Notes under the pieces: model-generated
Database searches by the model: none
What the model was told of the DNA's origin: nothing
Seen by the model: the letters and a program-made list of their open reading frames with translations, nothing else
Assembly (NCBI GenBank): GCA_029582155.1
Contig: CM055903.1
Span: 38,846,853-38,910,852 of the forward strand
DNA from: Panopea generosa
Taxonomy: Eukaryota; Mollusca; Bivalvia; Adapedonta; Hiatellidae
Direction of reading: 5' to 3'
DNA: 64,000 nucleotides
Shown: positions 12,986 to 23,658 of the stretch, piece after piece
How positions within the stretch are numbered: the stretch's first letter is position 1
Layout: every line of letters starts with the position of its first letter
Position numbers and translations under genes: made by a program

Positions 12986-13310
12986 TAGCAATGAGTTAAT
13001 AAGTCAATATTATTACTAGCAATGAGCTAATAGGTCAATATAAATACTAGAAATGTGTCTTAGGTCAATATTAATACAAGCAAGGAACCTGAGGTCAATA
13101 TTAATACTAGCAATGAGCCTGAGGTCATCATAAATACTAGCAATTAGCTTGAGATCACCATAAATACTAGCAATTAGACTGAGGTAAATCCAGATACTAG
13201 CAATGAGCTAATAAGTCATTATAATTACTAGTAAAGAGCTAATAGGTCAATATAAATACTAGCAATGTGTCTGAGATCAATATTAATTTAAGCAAGGAAC
13301 CTGAGGCCAA
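12986..13310. repeat. Degenerate 30-bp repeats between blocks I and II
   Basis: The same 'AATACTAGCAATGAG' core appears with irregular spacing, many indels and insertions such as 'CTAATAGGTCAATATAAATAC'-like variants. It joins two much more regular blocks, so it looks like the older edge of the array. Confidence 0.8.
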
Positions 13311-16300
13311 TATTTATACTAGCAATGAGTCTGAGGTCAATATAAATACTAGCAGTGAGTCTGAGGTCAATATAAATACTAGCAATGAGTCTGAGGTCAA
13401 TATAAATACTAGCAATGAGTCTGAGGTCAATATAAATACTTGCAGTGAGTCTGAGGTCAATATATATACTAGCACTGAGTCTGAAGTCAATATTAATACT
13501 AGCAGTGAGTCTGAGCTCAATATGAGTACTAGCAATGAATCTGAAGTCAATATGAATACTAGCAATGAATCTGAAGTCAATATAAATACTAGCAGTGAGT
13601 CTGAGATCAATATAAATACTAGCAGTGAGTCTGAAGTCAATATAAATACTAGCAGTGAGTCTGAGATCAATATGAATACTAGCAATGAATCTGAAGTCAA
13701 TATGAATACTAGCAATGAATCTGAAGTCAATATAAATACTAGCAGTGAGTCTGAGATCAATATGAATACTAGCAATGAATCTGAAGTCAATATGAATACT
13801 AGCAATGAATCTGAAGTCAATATAAATACTAGCAGTGAGTCTGAGATCAATATAAATACTAGCAGTGAGTCTGAAGTCAATATAAATACTAGCAGTGAGT
13901 CTGAGATCAATATGAATACTAGCAGTGAGTCTGAGATCAATATGAATACTAGCAGTTAGTCTGAAGTCAATATGAATACTAGCAATGAATCTGAAGTCAA
14001 TATAAATACTAGCAGTGAGTCTGAAGTCAATATAAATACTAGCAGTGAGTCTGAGGTCAGTATAAATACTAGCAGTGAGTCTGAGCTCAATATAAATACT
14101 AGCAATGAGTCTGAGGTCAATATAAATACTAGCAATGAGTCTGAGGTCAATATAAATACTTGCAGTGAGTCTGAGGTCAATATATATACTAGCACTGAGT
14201 CTGAAGTCAATATTAATACTAGCAGTGAGTCTGAGCTCAATATGAGTACTAGCAATGAATCTGAAGTCAATATGAATACTAGCAATGAATCTGAAGTCAA
14301 TATAAATACTAGCAGTGAGTCTGAGATCAATATGAATACTAGCAATGAATCTGAAGTCAATATGAATACTAGCAATGAATCTGAAGTCAATATAAATACT
14401 AGCAGTGAGTCTGAGATCAATATAAATACTAGCAGTGAGTCTGAAGTCAATATAAATACTAGCAGTGAGTCTGAGATCAATATGAATACTAGCAGTGAGT
14501 CTGAGATCAATATGAATACTAGCAGTTAGTATGAATACTAGCAGTTAGTCTGAAGTCAATATGAATACTAGCAATGAATCTGAAGTCAATATAAATACTA
14601 GCAGTGAGTCTGAAGTCAATATAAATACTAGCAGTGAGTCTGAGGTCAGTATAAATACTAGCAGTGAGTCTGAGATCAATATAAATACTAGCAGTGAGTC
14701 TGAAGTCAATATAAATACTAGCCGTGAGTCTGAGGTCAATATAAATACTAGCAGTGAGTCTGAGATCAATATAAATACTAGCAATGAATATGAAGTCAAT
14801 ATTAATACTAGCAGTGAGTCTGAGATCAATATAAATACTAGCAGTGAGTCTGAAGTCAATATAAATACTAGCAGTGAGTCTGATATCAATATGAATACTA
14901 GCAATGAATCTGAAGTCAATATTAATACTAGCAGTAAGTGAGATCAATATGAATACTAGCAATGAATCTGAAGTCAATACTAATACTAGCAGTGAGTCTG
15001 AGATCAATATGAATACTAGCAGTGAGTCTGAGATCAATATGAATACTAGCAATGAATCAGAAGTCAATGTTAATACTAGCAGTGAGTCTGAGATCAATAT
15101 GAATACTAGCAGTGAATCTGAAGTCAATATAAATACTAGCAGTTAGTCTGAGGTCAATATGAATACTATCAATGAATCTGAAGTCAATATAAATACTAGC
15201 AGTGAGTCTGAAGTCAATATAAATACTAGCAGTGAGTCTGAGGTCAGTATATATACTAGCAGTGAGTCTGAGATCAATATAAATACTAGCAGTGAGTCTG
15301 AAGTCAATATAAATACTAGCAGTGAGTCTGAGGTCAATATAAATACTAGCAGTGAGTCTGAAGTCAATATAAATACTAGCAGTGAGTCTGAAGTCAATAT
15401 AAATACTAGCAGTGAGTCTGAGGTCAATATAAATACTAGCAGTGAGTCTGAAGTCAATATAAATACTAGCAGTGAGTCTGAGATCAATATGAATACTAGC
15501 AATGAATCTGAAGTCAATATAAATACTAGCAGTGAGTCTGAGGTCAGTATAAATACTAGCAGTGAGTCTGAGATCAATATAAATACTAGCAGTGAGTCTG
15601 AAGTCAATATAAATACTAGCAGTGAGTCTGAGATCAATATGAATACTAGCAGTGAGTCTGAGGTCAATATAAATACTAGCAGTGAGTCTGAGATCAATAT
15701 AAATACTAGCAATGAATCTGAAGTCAATATTAATACTAGCAGTGAGTCTGAGATCAATATAAATACTAGCAGTGAGTCTGAAGTCAATATAAATACTAGC
15801 AGTGAGTCTGAGATCAATATGAATACTAGCAATGAATCTGAAGTCAATATTAATACTAGCAGTAAGTGAGATCAATATGAATACTAGCAATGAATCTGAA
15901 GTCAATATTAATACTTGCAGTGAGTCTGAGATCAATATGAATACTAGCAGTGAGTCTGAGATCAATATGAATACTAGCAATGAATCTGAAGTCAATATTA
16001 ATACTAGCAGTGAGTCTGAGATCAATATGAATACTAGCAGTGAATCTGAAGTCAATATAAATACTAGCAGTTAGTCTGAGGTCAATATGAATACTAGCAA
16101 TGAATCTGAAGTCAATATAAATACTAGCAGTGAGTCTGAAGTCAATATAAATACTAGCAGTGAGTCTGAGGTCAGTATATATACTAGCAGTGAGTCTGAG
16201 ATCAATATAAATACTATCAGTGAGTCTGAAGTCAATATAAATACTAGCAGTGAGTCTGAAGTCAATATAAATACTAGCAGTGAGTCTGAGATCAATATGA

Positions 16301-16860
16301 ATACTAGCAATGAATCTGAAGTCAATATAATACTAGCAGTGAGTCTGAGATCAATATGAATACTAGCAGTAAGTCTGAGATCAATATGAATACTAGCAAT
16401 GAATCTGAAGTCAATATAAATACTAGCAGTGAGTCTGAGGTCAATATGAATACTAGCAATGAATCTGAAGTCAATATAAATACTAGCAGTGAGTCTGAAG
16501 TCAATATAAATACTAGCAGTGAGTCTGAGATCAATATGAATACTAGCAGTGAATCTGAAGTCAATATAAATACTAGCAGTGAGTCTGAGATCAATATGAA
16601 TACTAGCAGTGAATCTGAAGTCAATATAAATACTAGCAGTGAGTCTGAGGTCAATATAAATACTAGCAGTGAGTCTGAGGTCAGTATAAATACTAGCAGT
16701 GAGTCTGAGATCAATATGAATACTAGCAGTGAGCCTGAGGTCAATATGAATACTAGCAATGAATCTGAAGTCAATATGAATACTAGCAGTGAATCTGAAG
16801 TCAATATGAATACTAGCAGTGAGTCTGAGGTTTATATAAATTCTAACAATGAGCCTTAGA
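13311..16860. repeat. 30-bp minisatellite, block II (~118 units) with higher-order repeats
   Basis: Unit 'AATACTAGCAGTGAGTCTGA' + 'AGTCAATATA'. Higher-order duplications are visible. The rare variant 'GAGCTCAATATGAGTACT' at 13513 recurs exactly 720 bp (24 units) later. A unit with a 2-bp deletion ('GCAGTAAGTGAGATC') at 14931 recurs at 15859, 928 bp later (31 units minus 2). 'GCAGTTAGTCTGAGGTC' at 15139 recurs at 16067 with the same spacing. Long open frames on both strands, up to 332 codons, follow from the 30-bp period and are broken by TAG-containing units ('AGTTAGTC') and the 2-bp deletions. Confidence 0.97.
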
Positions 16861-16914
16861 TCAGTAGGTTTATTAAGATAATACTTAGATTGTAAAACAG
16901 TGTATTACAACATC

Positions 16915-17005
16915 ATTCTCAAAGTATTTCCAGGTAAGAACCATTACTAAGTGTATGTGCATAAAGATTCTTACTCGAGGACACCACACATAGCTGTAAT
17001 TAGTG
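16915..17005 (-). mobile_element. SINE-C fragment
   Basis: 'GTAAGAACCATTACTAAGTG', 'TGCATAAAGATTCTTACTCG' and 'AGGACACCACACATAGCTG' match the middle of the complete SINE-C at 19729-19944. Both ends are lost. Confidence 0.6.
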
Positions 17006-18039
17006 AAATACTAGCCGGCAGTTTGCCTGGTAAATAAACCACTTAATGCTGCATTAAGCTTGTTTTATAAAAGCATAGCGCAATAAAATACTACAGATGA
17101 GTTGGTAAAATGCTAACAAAAATGTGGTCAATAAAATACAAGACATTTTATGATTTTGAAACAGTGCCATAAGACCACTCAGCTGACCTGGGCAATAAAA
17201 TACTAGCAAAAGATCCAGTTATTCAACCACCATATTCTTCCAATTGCCACCACGTCTGTTTAAAAGCACTATTTGTTCATATCTAAAGAAAGGAAAATAA
17301 AAAATATTATTACCTAAATTTGCCAAGAAAGCCAATGTCATATATAAATCTAATTGACTTGGATTATATACTTATAATTGTTTAACCTGCTGTCAGTTTT
17401 ATTGGCTTACACCATTAAACTAGTATAATGCCATTTTAACTATAACACTTTTGGGCTCATTGGTCCCTGTTGGCCATGTATAACAGAACCGCAGTGAAAT
17501 TAACTTCTGTTCCTGATAACACGTTTTTTTCAAGTAGGTGAAAAAATATGTATTTTATTATTATTTTATACAATATCAATAAACGCTTCTTTTTAATACA
17601 ATGCTTTAAAGTTGTATTGAGAGAATGAAATTTTATTATCTTTGCTATATAAATGTCCTTTTAGCTTCGCTTGACCTTATTTCGTTGTGTCATTTGTTTA
17701 AAACAAAATTTCCAGAAATTTCACGTGACTTATAAATATTTTAAGACTACAGAATGTACTTTCTGTAATTAGTAATAGTTGGATTGCATAGTGGGGATTG
17801 TGACTTTCCCTAATTTAAAAACACAAGATTTAAGGTGATTAAACACCACACTTTCTGCCACACAGACTCTGGAAATTGTTTCAAGTAATTTTCTAACTAG
17901 ACTAAAATAAATGCCTTATGCGTCATCCAACAGAAGTGAAAATGGAGTAAATGAAAAAAATGAAAAAATGTTCCGTGACATATTCTCAAGAGAGCAACCA
18001 AATGAGAAAGTTCATTAGTTATGTCTTCTATTAAATATA
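17006..18039. other. No gene recognised
   Basis: A+T-rich. No domain-bearing open frame, splice-flanked open segment or repeat was noticed. Confidence 0.4.
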
Positions 18040-18332
18040 GCGGTGATCTAGGTGTAGAGTGTCCATGTTGCATGAGGAAGGTCATGGGTTTGATCCCCAG
18101 TTGGGTCATATGAAAGACATGAAAAACCGTACTAGAAGCTTCCTTGCTTGGCACTCAGTATTTAGTGAATAGTTCTAGGTCTGGTCAGCCCGGTGTCAGG
18201 ATAATATATCATGTATTTGCTGCATGATACTCCAGTGTGGCAGCTCTTAGAATACTGTCTTAAGTAGACACTGTCACGATATAATTGAAAAATTGTTAAA
18301 AACGATGCTAAACACCATACAACTACAACAAC
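18040..18332 (+). mobile_element. SINE-B, nearly full length
   Basis: The head 'CGGTGATCTAGGTGTAGAGT' and 'GGTCATGGGTTTGATCCCC' correspond to the A and B boxes. The body includes 'ATGAAAGACATGAAAAACCG', 'TCTAGGTCTGGTCAGCCCGG' and 'ACTGTCTTAAGTAGACACTG', ending 'GATGCTAAACACCATACAAC' plus an AAC-rich tail. Confidence 0.9.
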
Positions 18333-18417
18333 ATTGTTGTTTTTTTGTGGGTCACATAGTTGCATAATAGAAATTAGAAAATGGTCATTACATCAATAAC
18401 TGATGATAAACCTGATC

Positions 18418-18512
18418 AACTTCATAACAATAATTATCATGATGATCATCATCTTAAGCGTATAATCATTATTATCATTATTATCATCATTATCATCATT
18501 ATCAGAATCATT
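18418..18512. repeat. ATC/ATT trinucleotide-rich microsatellite
   Basis: Imperfect runs of ATCATC, ATTATC and GATGATC immediately left of the SINE-A copy at 18515. A similar ATC-rich run is at 18815-18910. Confidence 0.85.
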
Positions 18513-18514
18513 GG

Positions 18515-18790
18515 CTGGACCCAGTTAGCTGTCTGTAGTGTGACAATCCTGGGGTCATGAGTTAGAATCCCCGCTCGGCCACAGTCTCTGTGATGTTACT
18601 ATACAACATTGCGTCTTGTCATTTGTCTCTCACTGTTGATTCTAGTGGAAAAGTTACCAGTTAATTACTGAGATGATTGTGCTCAAGTACTGGGTAACTT
18701 TAAAGGATCCTAGGAAAGTGTCATAACTTAGCTGACTATCTGCAAGCCCTCGATGGCATAAAAATGACACTAAATAACCAAACAAAACTA
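18515..18790 (+). mobile_element. SINE-A, nearly full length
   Basis: Head 'CTGGACCCAGTTAGCTGTCT' and 'GGTCATGAGTTAGAATCCCC'. Body 'CACAGTCTCTGTGATGTTAC', 'TCTCTCACTGTTGATTCTAG', 'TGTGCTCAAGTACTGGGTAA' and 'CCTCGATGGCATAAAAATGA'. It lies between two ATC-rich microsatellites. Confidence 0.9.
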
Positions 18791-18814
18791 AATGGGGAAT
18801 CTTTACCACAATCA

Positions 18815-18910
18815 TATTTATCATATTATTACCACAATCATTATCATCATCATCATCATCTTCATCATTATACTCATAAACATTGTCATCATCAATATCA
18901 TCATCAGCAG
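18815..18910. repeat. ATC trinucleotide microsatellite
   Basis: Imperfect (ATC)n with ATT and TTC interruptions just 3' of the SINE-A copy. It produces the His-rich (plus) and Asp-rich (minus) frames here, which are artefacts. Confidence 0.85.
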
Positions 18911-19121
18911 CTAGAGATATGTTCAATATTGTTCTTGAATTTGCAGAATTCGAAGGTTTGCAAAAGTTTTACTCCATGAAAATTCAGTTCTTCTCCAGGT
19001 GTACGGCTAAGAGAACTTTATTTCGCGAATGTTTTCCTCCATTAAAAATCTGCAAAAGAACTTTTCCATAAAGGCCGACAGATTTACTGTTTTTAGAAGT
19101 TAAAATGCAAAGTGAGAAAAT

Positions 19122-19315
19122 AAGCGGGGTGGTAGTCTAATTGATAGAGTGTTGACCGCTCACGCCAGAGGTTGTGGGTTCGAACCCCCAGTCAACCGAT
19201 GCCTCTCATAAAACAACACTCAGTAATGGTTCTTCCCAGGAAGCAGACTCGTGCGCGGTTTATATAAGCTTTGAGCTTTCATCGCAATCGAGCTAAAAAA
19301 AAATTAGTATAAACT
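19122..19315 (+). mobile_element. SINE-E, complete with 13-bp TSD
   Basis: The tRNA-like head 'GGTGGTAGTCTAATTGATAG' and the strong B box 'GGTTGTGGGTTCGAACCCCC' are followed by 'GATGCCTCTCATAAAACAAC', 'GGTTCTTCCCAGGAAGCAGA' and 'CATCGCAATCGAGCTAAAAA'. The 13-bp direct repeat 'AAAGTGAGAAAAT' flanks it exactly (19109-19121 and 19316-19328), as expected of LINE-driven retroposition. This is the youngest-looking member of the family in the window. Confidence 0.92.
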
Positions 19316-19328
19316 AAAGTGAGAAAAT

Positions 19329-19627
19329 TCAAACAAATCAAAACAAATATTTAAGTAGGTATTTGCACACCCACTATCAGCAGTCATTTATCTAATTACC
19401 TCAACAGGTGCTCTGTCTGATGATCTCTTGAATTATCAGCAATAAAATGATGCAACAAGTATGGAGGAGGCTGGTGTTTACATTATACTGGTGTTAAATA
19501 AAAAGTCAAACTGTTTTCCTCTTGGGCAGATTGGAATGAAAATAACAGGTTTAAAACATTCCATTGTATTAAATTGCTGAATTAGCAGCGAGGGATCTGG
19601 AAAATAAAAATCTGTCTTTTATATTTT
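19329..19627. other. No gene recognised
   Basis: Short spacer between SINEs with no recognisable feature. Confidence 0.4.
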
Positions 19628-20108
19628 GTTGTTGTTGTTTGTTGTTGTTGTTGTTATTGTTGTTGTATGGTGTTTAGCATCACAATTTTTCAGTTATATT
19701 GTGATGATGTCTTACAGTATTCTAAGTAAAAAAAGTTAAAACTTATTTGTTTTACTTGATTGTGAAACAAGTTCTTACATTGAACTCGGGGCAAACCATG
19801 ATCGAAGTCTTCCTGATTAGAACCAGTACTAAGCATATGTGTAATAGTGTCTTGCTCAAGGTCACCACATATAGCCGTGATGATGACTGAACCCACAACT
19901 CTCAAATCATGGGTTTTGTGCTCTACCACTGGACCAAGCGCTCCACAGTATTCTAAGTACTAGAGTATCATGCCACGGACATACGGTATAATGATACCCC
20001 ACCCAGTCATAATTATACTGACACTGGGCCGACAAGTCCTAGAACCATCCTCTCTTCTAAATACTAAGCAATTTATTCACGAGAGATGGTAGTTTTCATG
20101 TAGGTCAT
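19628..20108 (-). mobile_element. SINE-B interrupted by SINE-C
   Basis: Reading the minus strand, the 3' end is the (AAC)n tail at 19628-19665 and 'GCTAAACACCATACAAC'. The element is broken at 19714-19728 by an inserted SINE-C and resumes at 19945 with 'CAGTATTCTAAGTACT', 'ACCCCACCCAGTCATAATTA' and 'CACTGGGCCGACAAGTCCTA'. The tRNA head is lost near 20108. Confidence 0.88.
19729..19944 (-). mobile_element. SINE-C, complete, nested in SINE-B, 15-bp TSD
   Basis: The minus strand starts 'GAGCGCTTGGTCCAGTGGTA' (A box) and 'GAGTTGTGGGTTCAGTC' (B box), then 'AAGACACTATTACACATATG' and 'TTGTTTCACAATCAAGTAAA'. Flanking repeats 'ACAGTATTCTAAGTA' at 19714-19728 and 19945-19959 are identical over 15 bp and are part of the host SINE-B, which proves the order of insertion. 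Confidence 0.92.
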
Positions 20109-20558
20109 TAAAAGTTGGAGCAGGTAAAGAGAAAGAAAAAGCTTTCATAATGATGATTTATTTCTTTCATTTAAGAGAAAATACAAAGCTGATTTGTAAG
20201 AATATATTAAAAAAAGAACCATGTTGATGTAGCTAATTTCTCTGAGATAAATTGTATCAGTGTGCAGTTAAACAAATTAGTAAATTAACTGCTTCCTGAG
20301 CATATGGCCTCAGGCGTTATCAACTGGCCAAGAATAGATGAAGTTAAAAAACTAATTTCTTGAAGCTGTGTACAAGAGAAATCCATCAGTAATACCAGAT
20401 AATATAGTAATCCATGAGTAATACCAGATAATATAGTAATCCAGTAGTAATACCAGATAATATAGTTTGAATACAAAAAGGCAAATTTAACTACATACAT
20501 ATATGTATAGTAGGATGTAGAAGTATTAATTATTAAATACAGTTACTTTTAAAATCAC
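20109..20558. repeat. Mostly unique DNA with a 30-bp triplication
   Basis: Around 20385-20465 'GTAATACCAGATAATATAGT' is repeated three times in tandem. No gene is seen; the minus-strand open frame here is derived from this repeat. Confidence 0.7.
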
Positions 20559-20832
20559 CAGGCCTGATTAGCTCAGTCATCAGTGCATCTGACTGTCAAT
20601 CCAAGGGCCATGAGTTTGAATCCCTGCCCAGCAACAGTCTCCATGATAATCGATACACAACATTATGTCTCTCATTATCATTTGTCTCTCACCACTGATT
20701 TAAATTGGAAAGTTATCAGTTACTTGTGGAGATGAGGTGTTCTCAAATACTGGTTAACCTTTCAGAATACCAGGAAACAGTGGTTATGTTAACTGATCGT
20801 CTATTAGCCCTCAATGGCATATTCAATAATAA
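20559..20832 (+). mobile_element. SINE-A, nearly full length
   Basis: 'GGCCTGATTAGCTCAGTCAT' (A box) and 'GCCATGAGTTTGAATCCCTG' (B box), then 'CAACAGTCTCCATGATAATC', 'TTGTCTCTCACCACTGATTT' and 'TTAACTGATCGTCTATTAGC'. The open frame 20705-20932 is the SINE body running into flanking DNA, not a gene. Confidence 0.9.
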
Positions 20833-20944
20833 TTATGGTAAGAATTATATAAAGTGCCGGGATGATAACGACCAACATTATCTTTTAATTTCATTAATTT
20901 GGTGCCAACTTTCTAGTAAAGGACAGTGTTGAGCTTGACATTTG

Positions 20945-21190
20945 AAAAATAAGGAGGGCTGTTCTTCTCACCCGAGTGTCAATGTCGCACTTGCAGGCGT
21001 CACACCTTGGCTAAGTTTTGCGTGCAGACCTATATCTCAGTAACCATTGCATGAATTGCATTGAAACTTCATACAACTCTTCCTAGTCATCAACCCTACT
21101 ACAATAACAAAGTTAGATAACTCTTGCTTTAATATAATGCAAATTATGGCCCTTCTTTGACTTAGAAATTCTGGTTAGCTTGACCAGTTT
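20945..21190. repeat. Likely dispersed repeat ('AATTATGGCCCTTCTTTGAC' type)
   Basis: Contains 'ATATCTCAGTAACCATTGCA', 'GCATTGAAACTTCATACAAC' and 'AATTATGGCCCTTCTTTGAC'. I remember this combination as a frequent interspersed repeat in bivalve DNA, but there is only one copy in this window, so the call rests on recall. Confidence 0.35.
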
Positions 21191-21224
21191 ATTGTTTGAG
21201 ATGTATTGTGACTCATGGTTTTAG

Positions 21225-21512
21225 CTGCTGTTGATGATGATGATGATGATGCTTTTGCTGGTGCTGATGCTTGTGATGAGGTTGGTGTTATTTTGTTATT
21301 TACTTTGCTGCTGTTGATTATTTTGATGTTGATGATACTGCTGATCTGTTGTTGTGGCTGCTTGTGATATTGTGATGTTATGTGAAGAATCTATTGTCCT
21401 TGCTAAAGATACTTCTTTTGATGATTCTGTCAGTATTGATATTGATGCTGTGGAAAGTCATGGGTTTGTGCTGCTGCTGATGTTGCTGTTGATGCTGCTG
21501 ATAATTAGTAGA
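21225..21512. repeat. Degenerate GAT/GCT trinucleotide tract
   Basis: Imperfect GATGAT, GCTGCT and GTTGAT runs. It gives the Leu/Met-rich end of the open frame 21354-21545, so that frame is not supported as a gene. Confidence 0.75.
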
Positions 21513-21591
21513 TTGGAACTTATGTTAATACTCAATCAAATTTAAAAGGCGCATTTTAAATTAATGTCATTTATTATTAATAGCTTTTGAT

Positions 21592-22303
21592 CCTCATTGC
21601 ATCATCCTGTTATGACATTTCATATTATATTCTCCTCTCATTGCGTCATCCTGTTATGACATTTCATATTATATTCTCCTCTCATTGCGTCATCCTGTTA
21701 TGACATTTCATATTATATTCTCCTCTCATTGCGTCATCCTGTTATGACATTTCATATTATATTCTCCTCTCATTGCATCATCCTGTTATGACATTTCATA
21801 TTATATTTTCCTCTCATTGCGTCATCCTGTTATGACATTTCATATTATATTTTCCTCTCATTGCGTCATCCTGTTATGACATTTCATATTATATTTTCCT
21901 CTCATTGCATCATCCTGTTATGACATTTCATATTATATTCTCTTCTCATTGCGTCATCCTGTTATGACATTTCATATTATATTTTCCTCTCATTGCGTCA
22001 TCCTGTTATGACATTTCATATTATATTCTCTTCTCATTGCATCATCCTGTTATGACATTTCATATTATATTCTCCTCTCATTGCATCATCCTGTTATGAC
22101 ATTTCATATTATATTCTCTTCTCATTGCGTCATCCTGTTATGACATTTCATATTATATTCTCCTCTCATTGCATCATCCTGTTATGACATTTCATATTAT
22201 ATTCTCCTCTCATTGCATCATCCTGTTATGACATTTCATATTATATTCTCTTCTCATTGCATCATCCTGTTATGACATTTCATATTATATTCTCCTCTCA
22301 TTT
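21592..22303. repeat. 44-bp satellite, ~16 very uniform units
   Basis: Unit 'CTCATTGCGTCATCCTGTTA' + 'TGACATTTCATATTATATTC' + 'TCCT'. Units differ almost only at three positions (GCG/GCA, TTC/TTT, TCC/TCT), so homogenisation is recent. About half of the units contain ATTGCATCA and the rest ATTGCGTCA. Confidence 0.97.
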
Positions 22304-22650
22304 TCATTTTATTTGGATTACACAAATGGCATGTATATATGCAAAATCTTCTGTAAAGGATGTTAAGAATAATAAGCAAATCTCATATCAGCTATTGCCT
22401 CATCTTCCAAAATAGTGCCAAATGAAAAATGTAAAGTTGTGTTATCTTTCTCATTTGTTTTTTAATTTTGATATTTTAAACAAAATTAATGAATAATTTA
22501 GTCATCAATTCAATTTAATTTGATTGAGGTAAAAGATATGAAATGACTACTTCAGTGTAAAAAGTCAGCTGCACTCGCAATTTCCACAAACATCCATATC
22601 ACAGTATTTAATGTTATCCTCAGTTACAAAATTGATGGCCACAATCGTGT
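22304..22650. other. No gene recognised
   Basis: A+T-rich spacer between the 44-bp array and a diverged SINE. Confidence 0.4.
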
Positions 22651-22868
22651 GCTGTATGGCATTTAGTGATGCTTCCAACAAATTGTCAGTTGGATCAAGA
22701 TGGTGTCTGCTCCAGACAGGACTATCACTGGAGTAGTATGCTGCAGACTCATGATTTCATGCTCAATCACGTCATATTATACTGACATTTTGTATTGGTG
22801 GAAGGACAGTAGTTCTACTCAAATTCATTTTGAGGTCTCAATTCTTCCCCAGTTAAACAGGATGCCAT
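22651..22868. mobile_element. Diverged SINE-B relic (minus) abutting SINE-D relic (plus)
   Basis: 'GCTGTATGGCATTTAGTGAT', 'AACAAATTGTCAGTTGGATC' and 'CACTGGAGTAGTATGCTGCA' align with the SINE-B 3' half on the minus strand (compare 23335-23430), to about 22792. From 22794, 'TGGTGGAAGGACAGTAGTTC' and 'TACTCAAATTCATTTTGAGG' resemble a SINE-D body on the plus strand. Both are old. Confidence 0.55.
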
Positions 22869-23063
22869 CTAAATCCCATAATAAATGTGCTGGCACCAGT
22901 GACCCAAGTGACCAGACCCAGAACTTCAATCTCTCAATGCCGATCATGTTGTACTAAGTTATAATCTACAGCCACCAAGGACAGGCCAGGCAAGTACACT
23001 ACCAAGCGAATACCAAAAACTCCTACATCATACCATCATACATAACTACACAGATAATGTGTC

Positions 23064-23321
23064 CATTGCAGAGTGGTCTAAAGCACCATCTCAAGGTCAC
23101 TAACCTCTAACCACTAAGGTTATAGATTCGATTCGCTTGCTCCAAAAACTTTATGTGAGAAAGTTTGCTAGTTACTTGTGGAAGGACGGTGGTTCCACTC
23201 AGATTCATTCTAAGGTCTTCCTCCACCAATAAAACTGAATATGCTATATATAACCTGAGGTCTTCATCCACCAATAAAACTGGATACGCCATATATAACC
23301 AGAAATGTGTTGAAAATGACA
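23064..23321 (+). mobile_element. SINE-D with internal ~45-bp duplication
   Basis: The tRNA-Leu/Ser-like head 'AGAGTGGTCTAAAGCACCAT' and 'GTTATAGATTCGATTC' is followed by 'AACTTTATGTGAGAAAGTTT' and 'GTGGAAGGACGGTGGTTCCA'. The segment 'AGGTCTTCCTCCACCAATAA' to 'CATATATAACC' occurs twice in tandem (about 23211-23255 and 23257-23300), an internal duplication absent from other copies. Confidence 0.9.
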
Positions 23322-23334
23322 TCTGTATCAACTA

Positions 23335-23645
23335 GTTGTTGTATGGTGTTTAGCGTCGCTTTCAACAATTTTTCAGTCATATCGCGACAGTGTCTACTTG
23401 AGACAGTATTCTGAGCGCTGTCACACTGGAGTATCATGTCATAGATACATGGTATGATACCCCACCCAGTCACATTATACTGACACCGGGCCGACCAGAC
23501 CTAGAACTCTCCTCTAAATGCTGAGCATCAAGCGAGGAAGCTTCTAGTACCATTTTTAAAGTCTTTGGTATGACCCGGCCGGGTATCGAACCCACGACCT
23601 TGTGCATGCGAGGCGGACACTCTACCACTAGACCACGCCACGGTC
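23335..23645 (-). mobile_element. SINE-B, full length, 13-bp TSD
   Basis: This is the best SINE-B copy. On the minus strand the head reads 'GCGTGGTCTAGTGGTAGAGT' and 'GGTCGTGGGTTCGATACCC', and the body ends 'GACGCTAAACACCATACAAC'. The perfect repeat 'TCTGTATCAACTA' flanks it at 23322-23334 and 23646-23658. It landed beside the SINE-D copy ending near 23321. Confidence 0.93.
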
Positions 23646-23658
23646 TCTGTATCAACTA

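Noticed and set aside
12081..16860. Many long open frames (up to 332 codons) that look like a repetitive Ser/Glu/Asn-rich protein
   Set aside because: The 30-bp period keeps several frames open on both strands; TAG units and 2-bp deletions break every frame, and the variants do not favour synonymous sites by eye.
19122..19200. Functional tRNA gene, because of a strong B box
   Set aside because: The 5' and 3' ends do not pair, and a SINE body with TSD follows.
21354..21545. 63-codon open frame with an acidic start and hydrophobic end
   Set aside because: The hydrophobic end is a degenerate trinucleotide repeat, and nothing identifies it as a gene.
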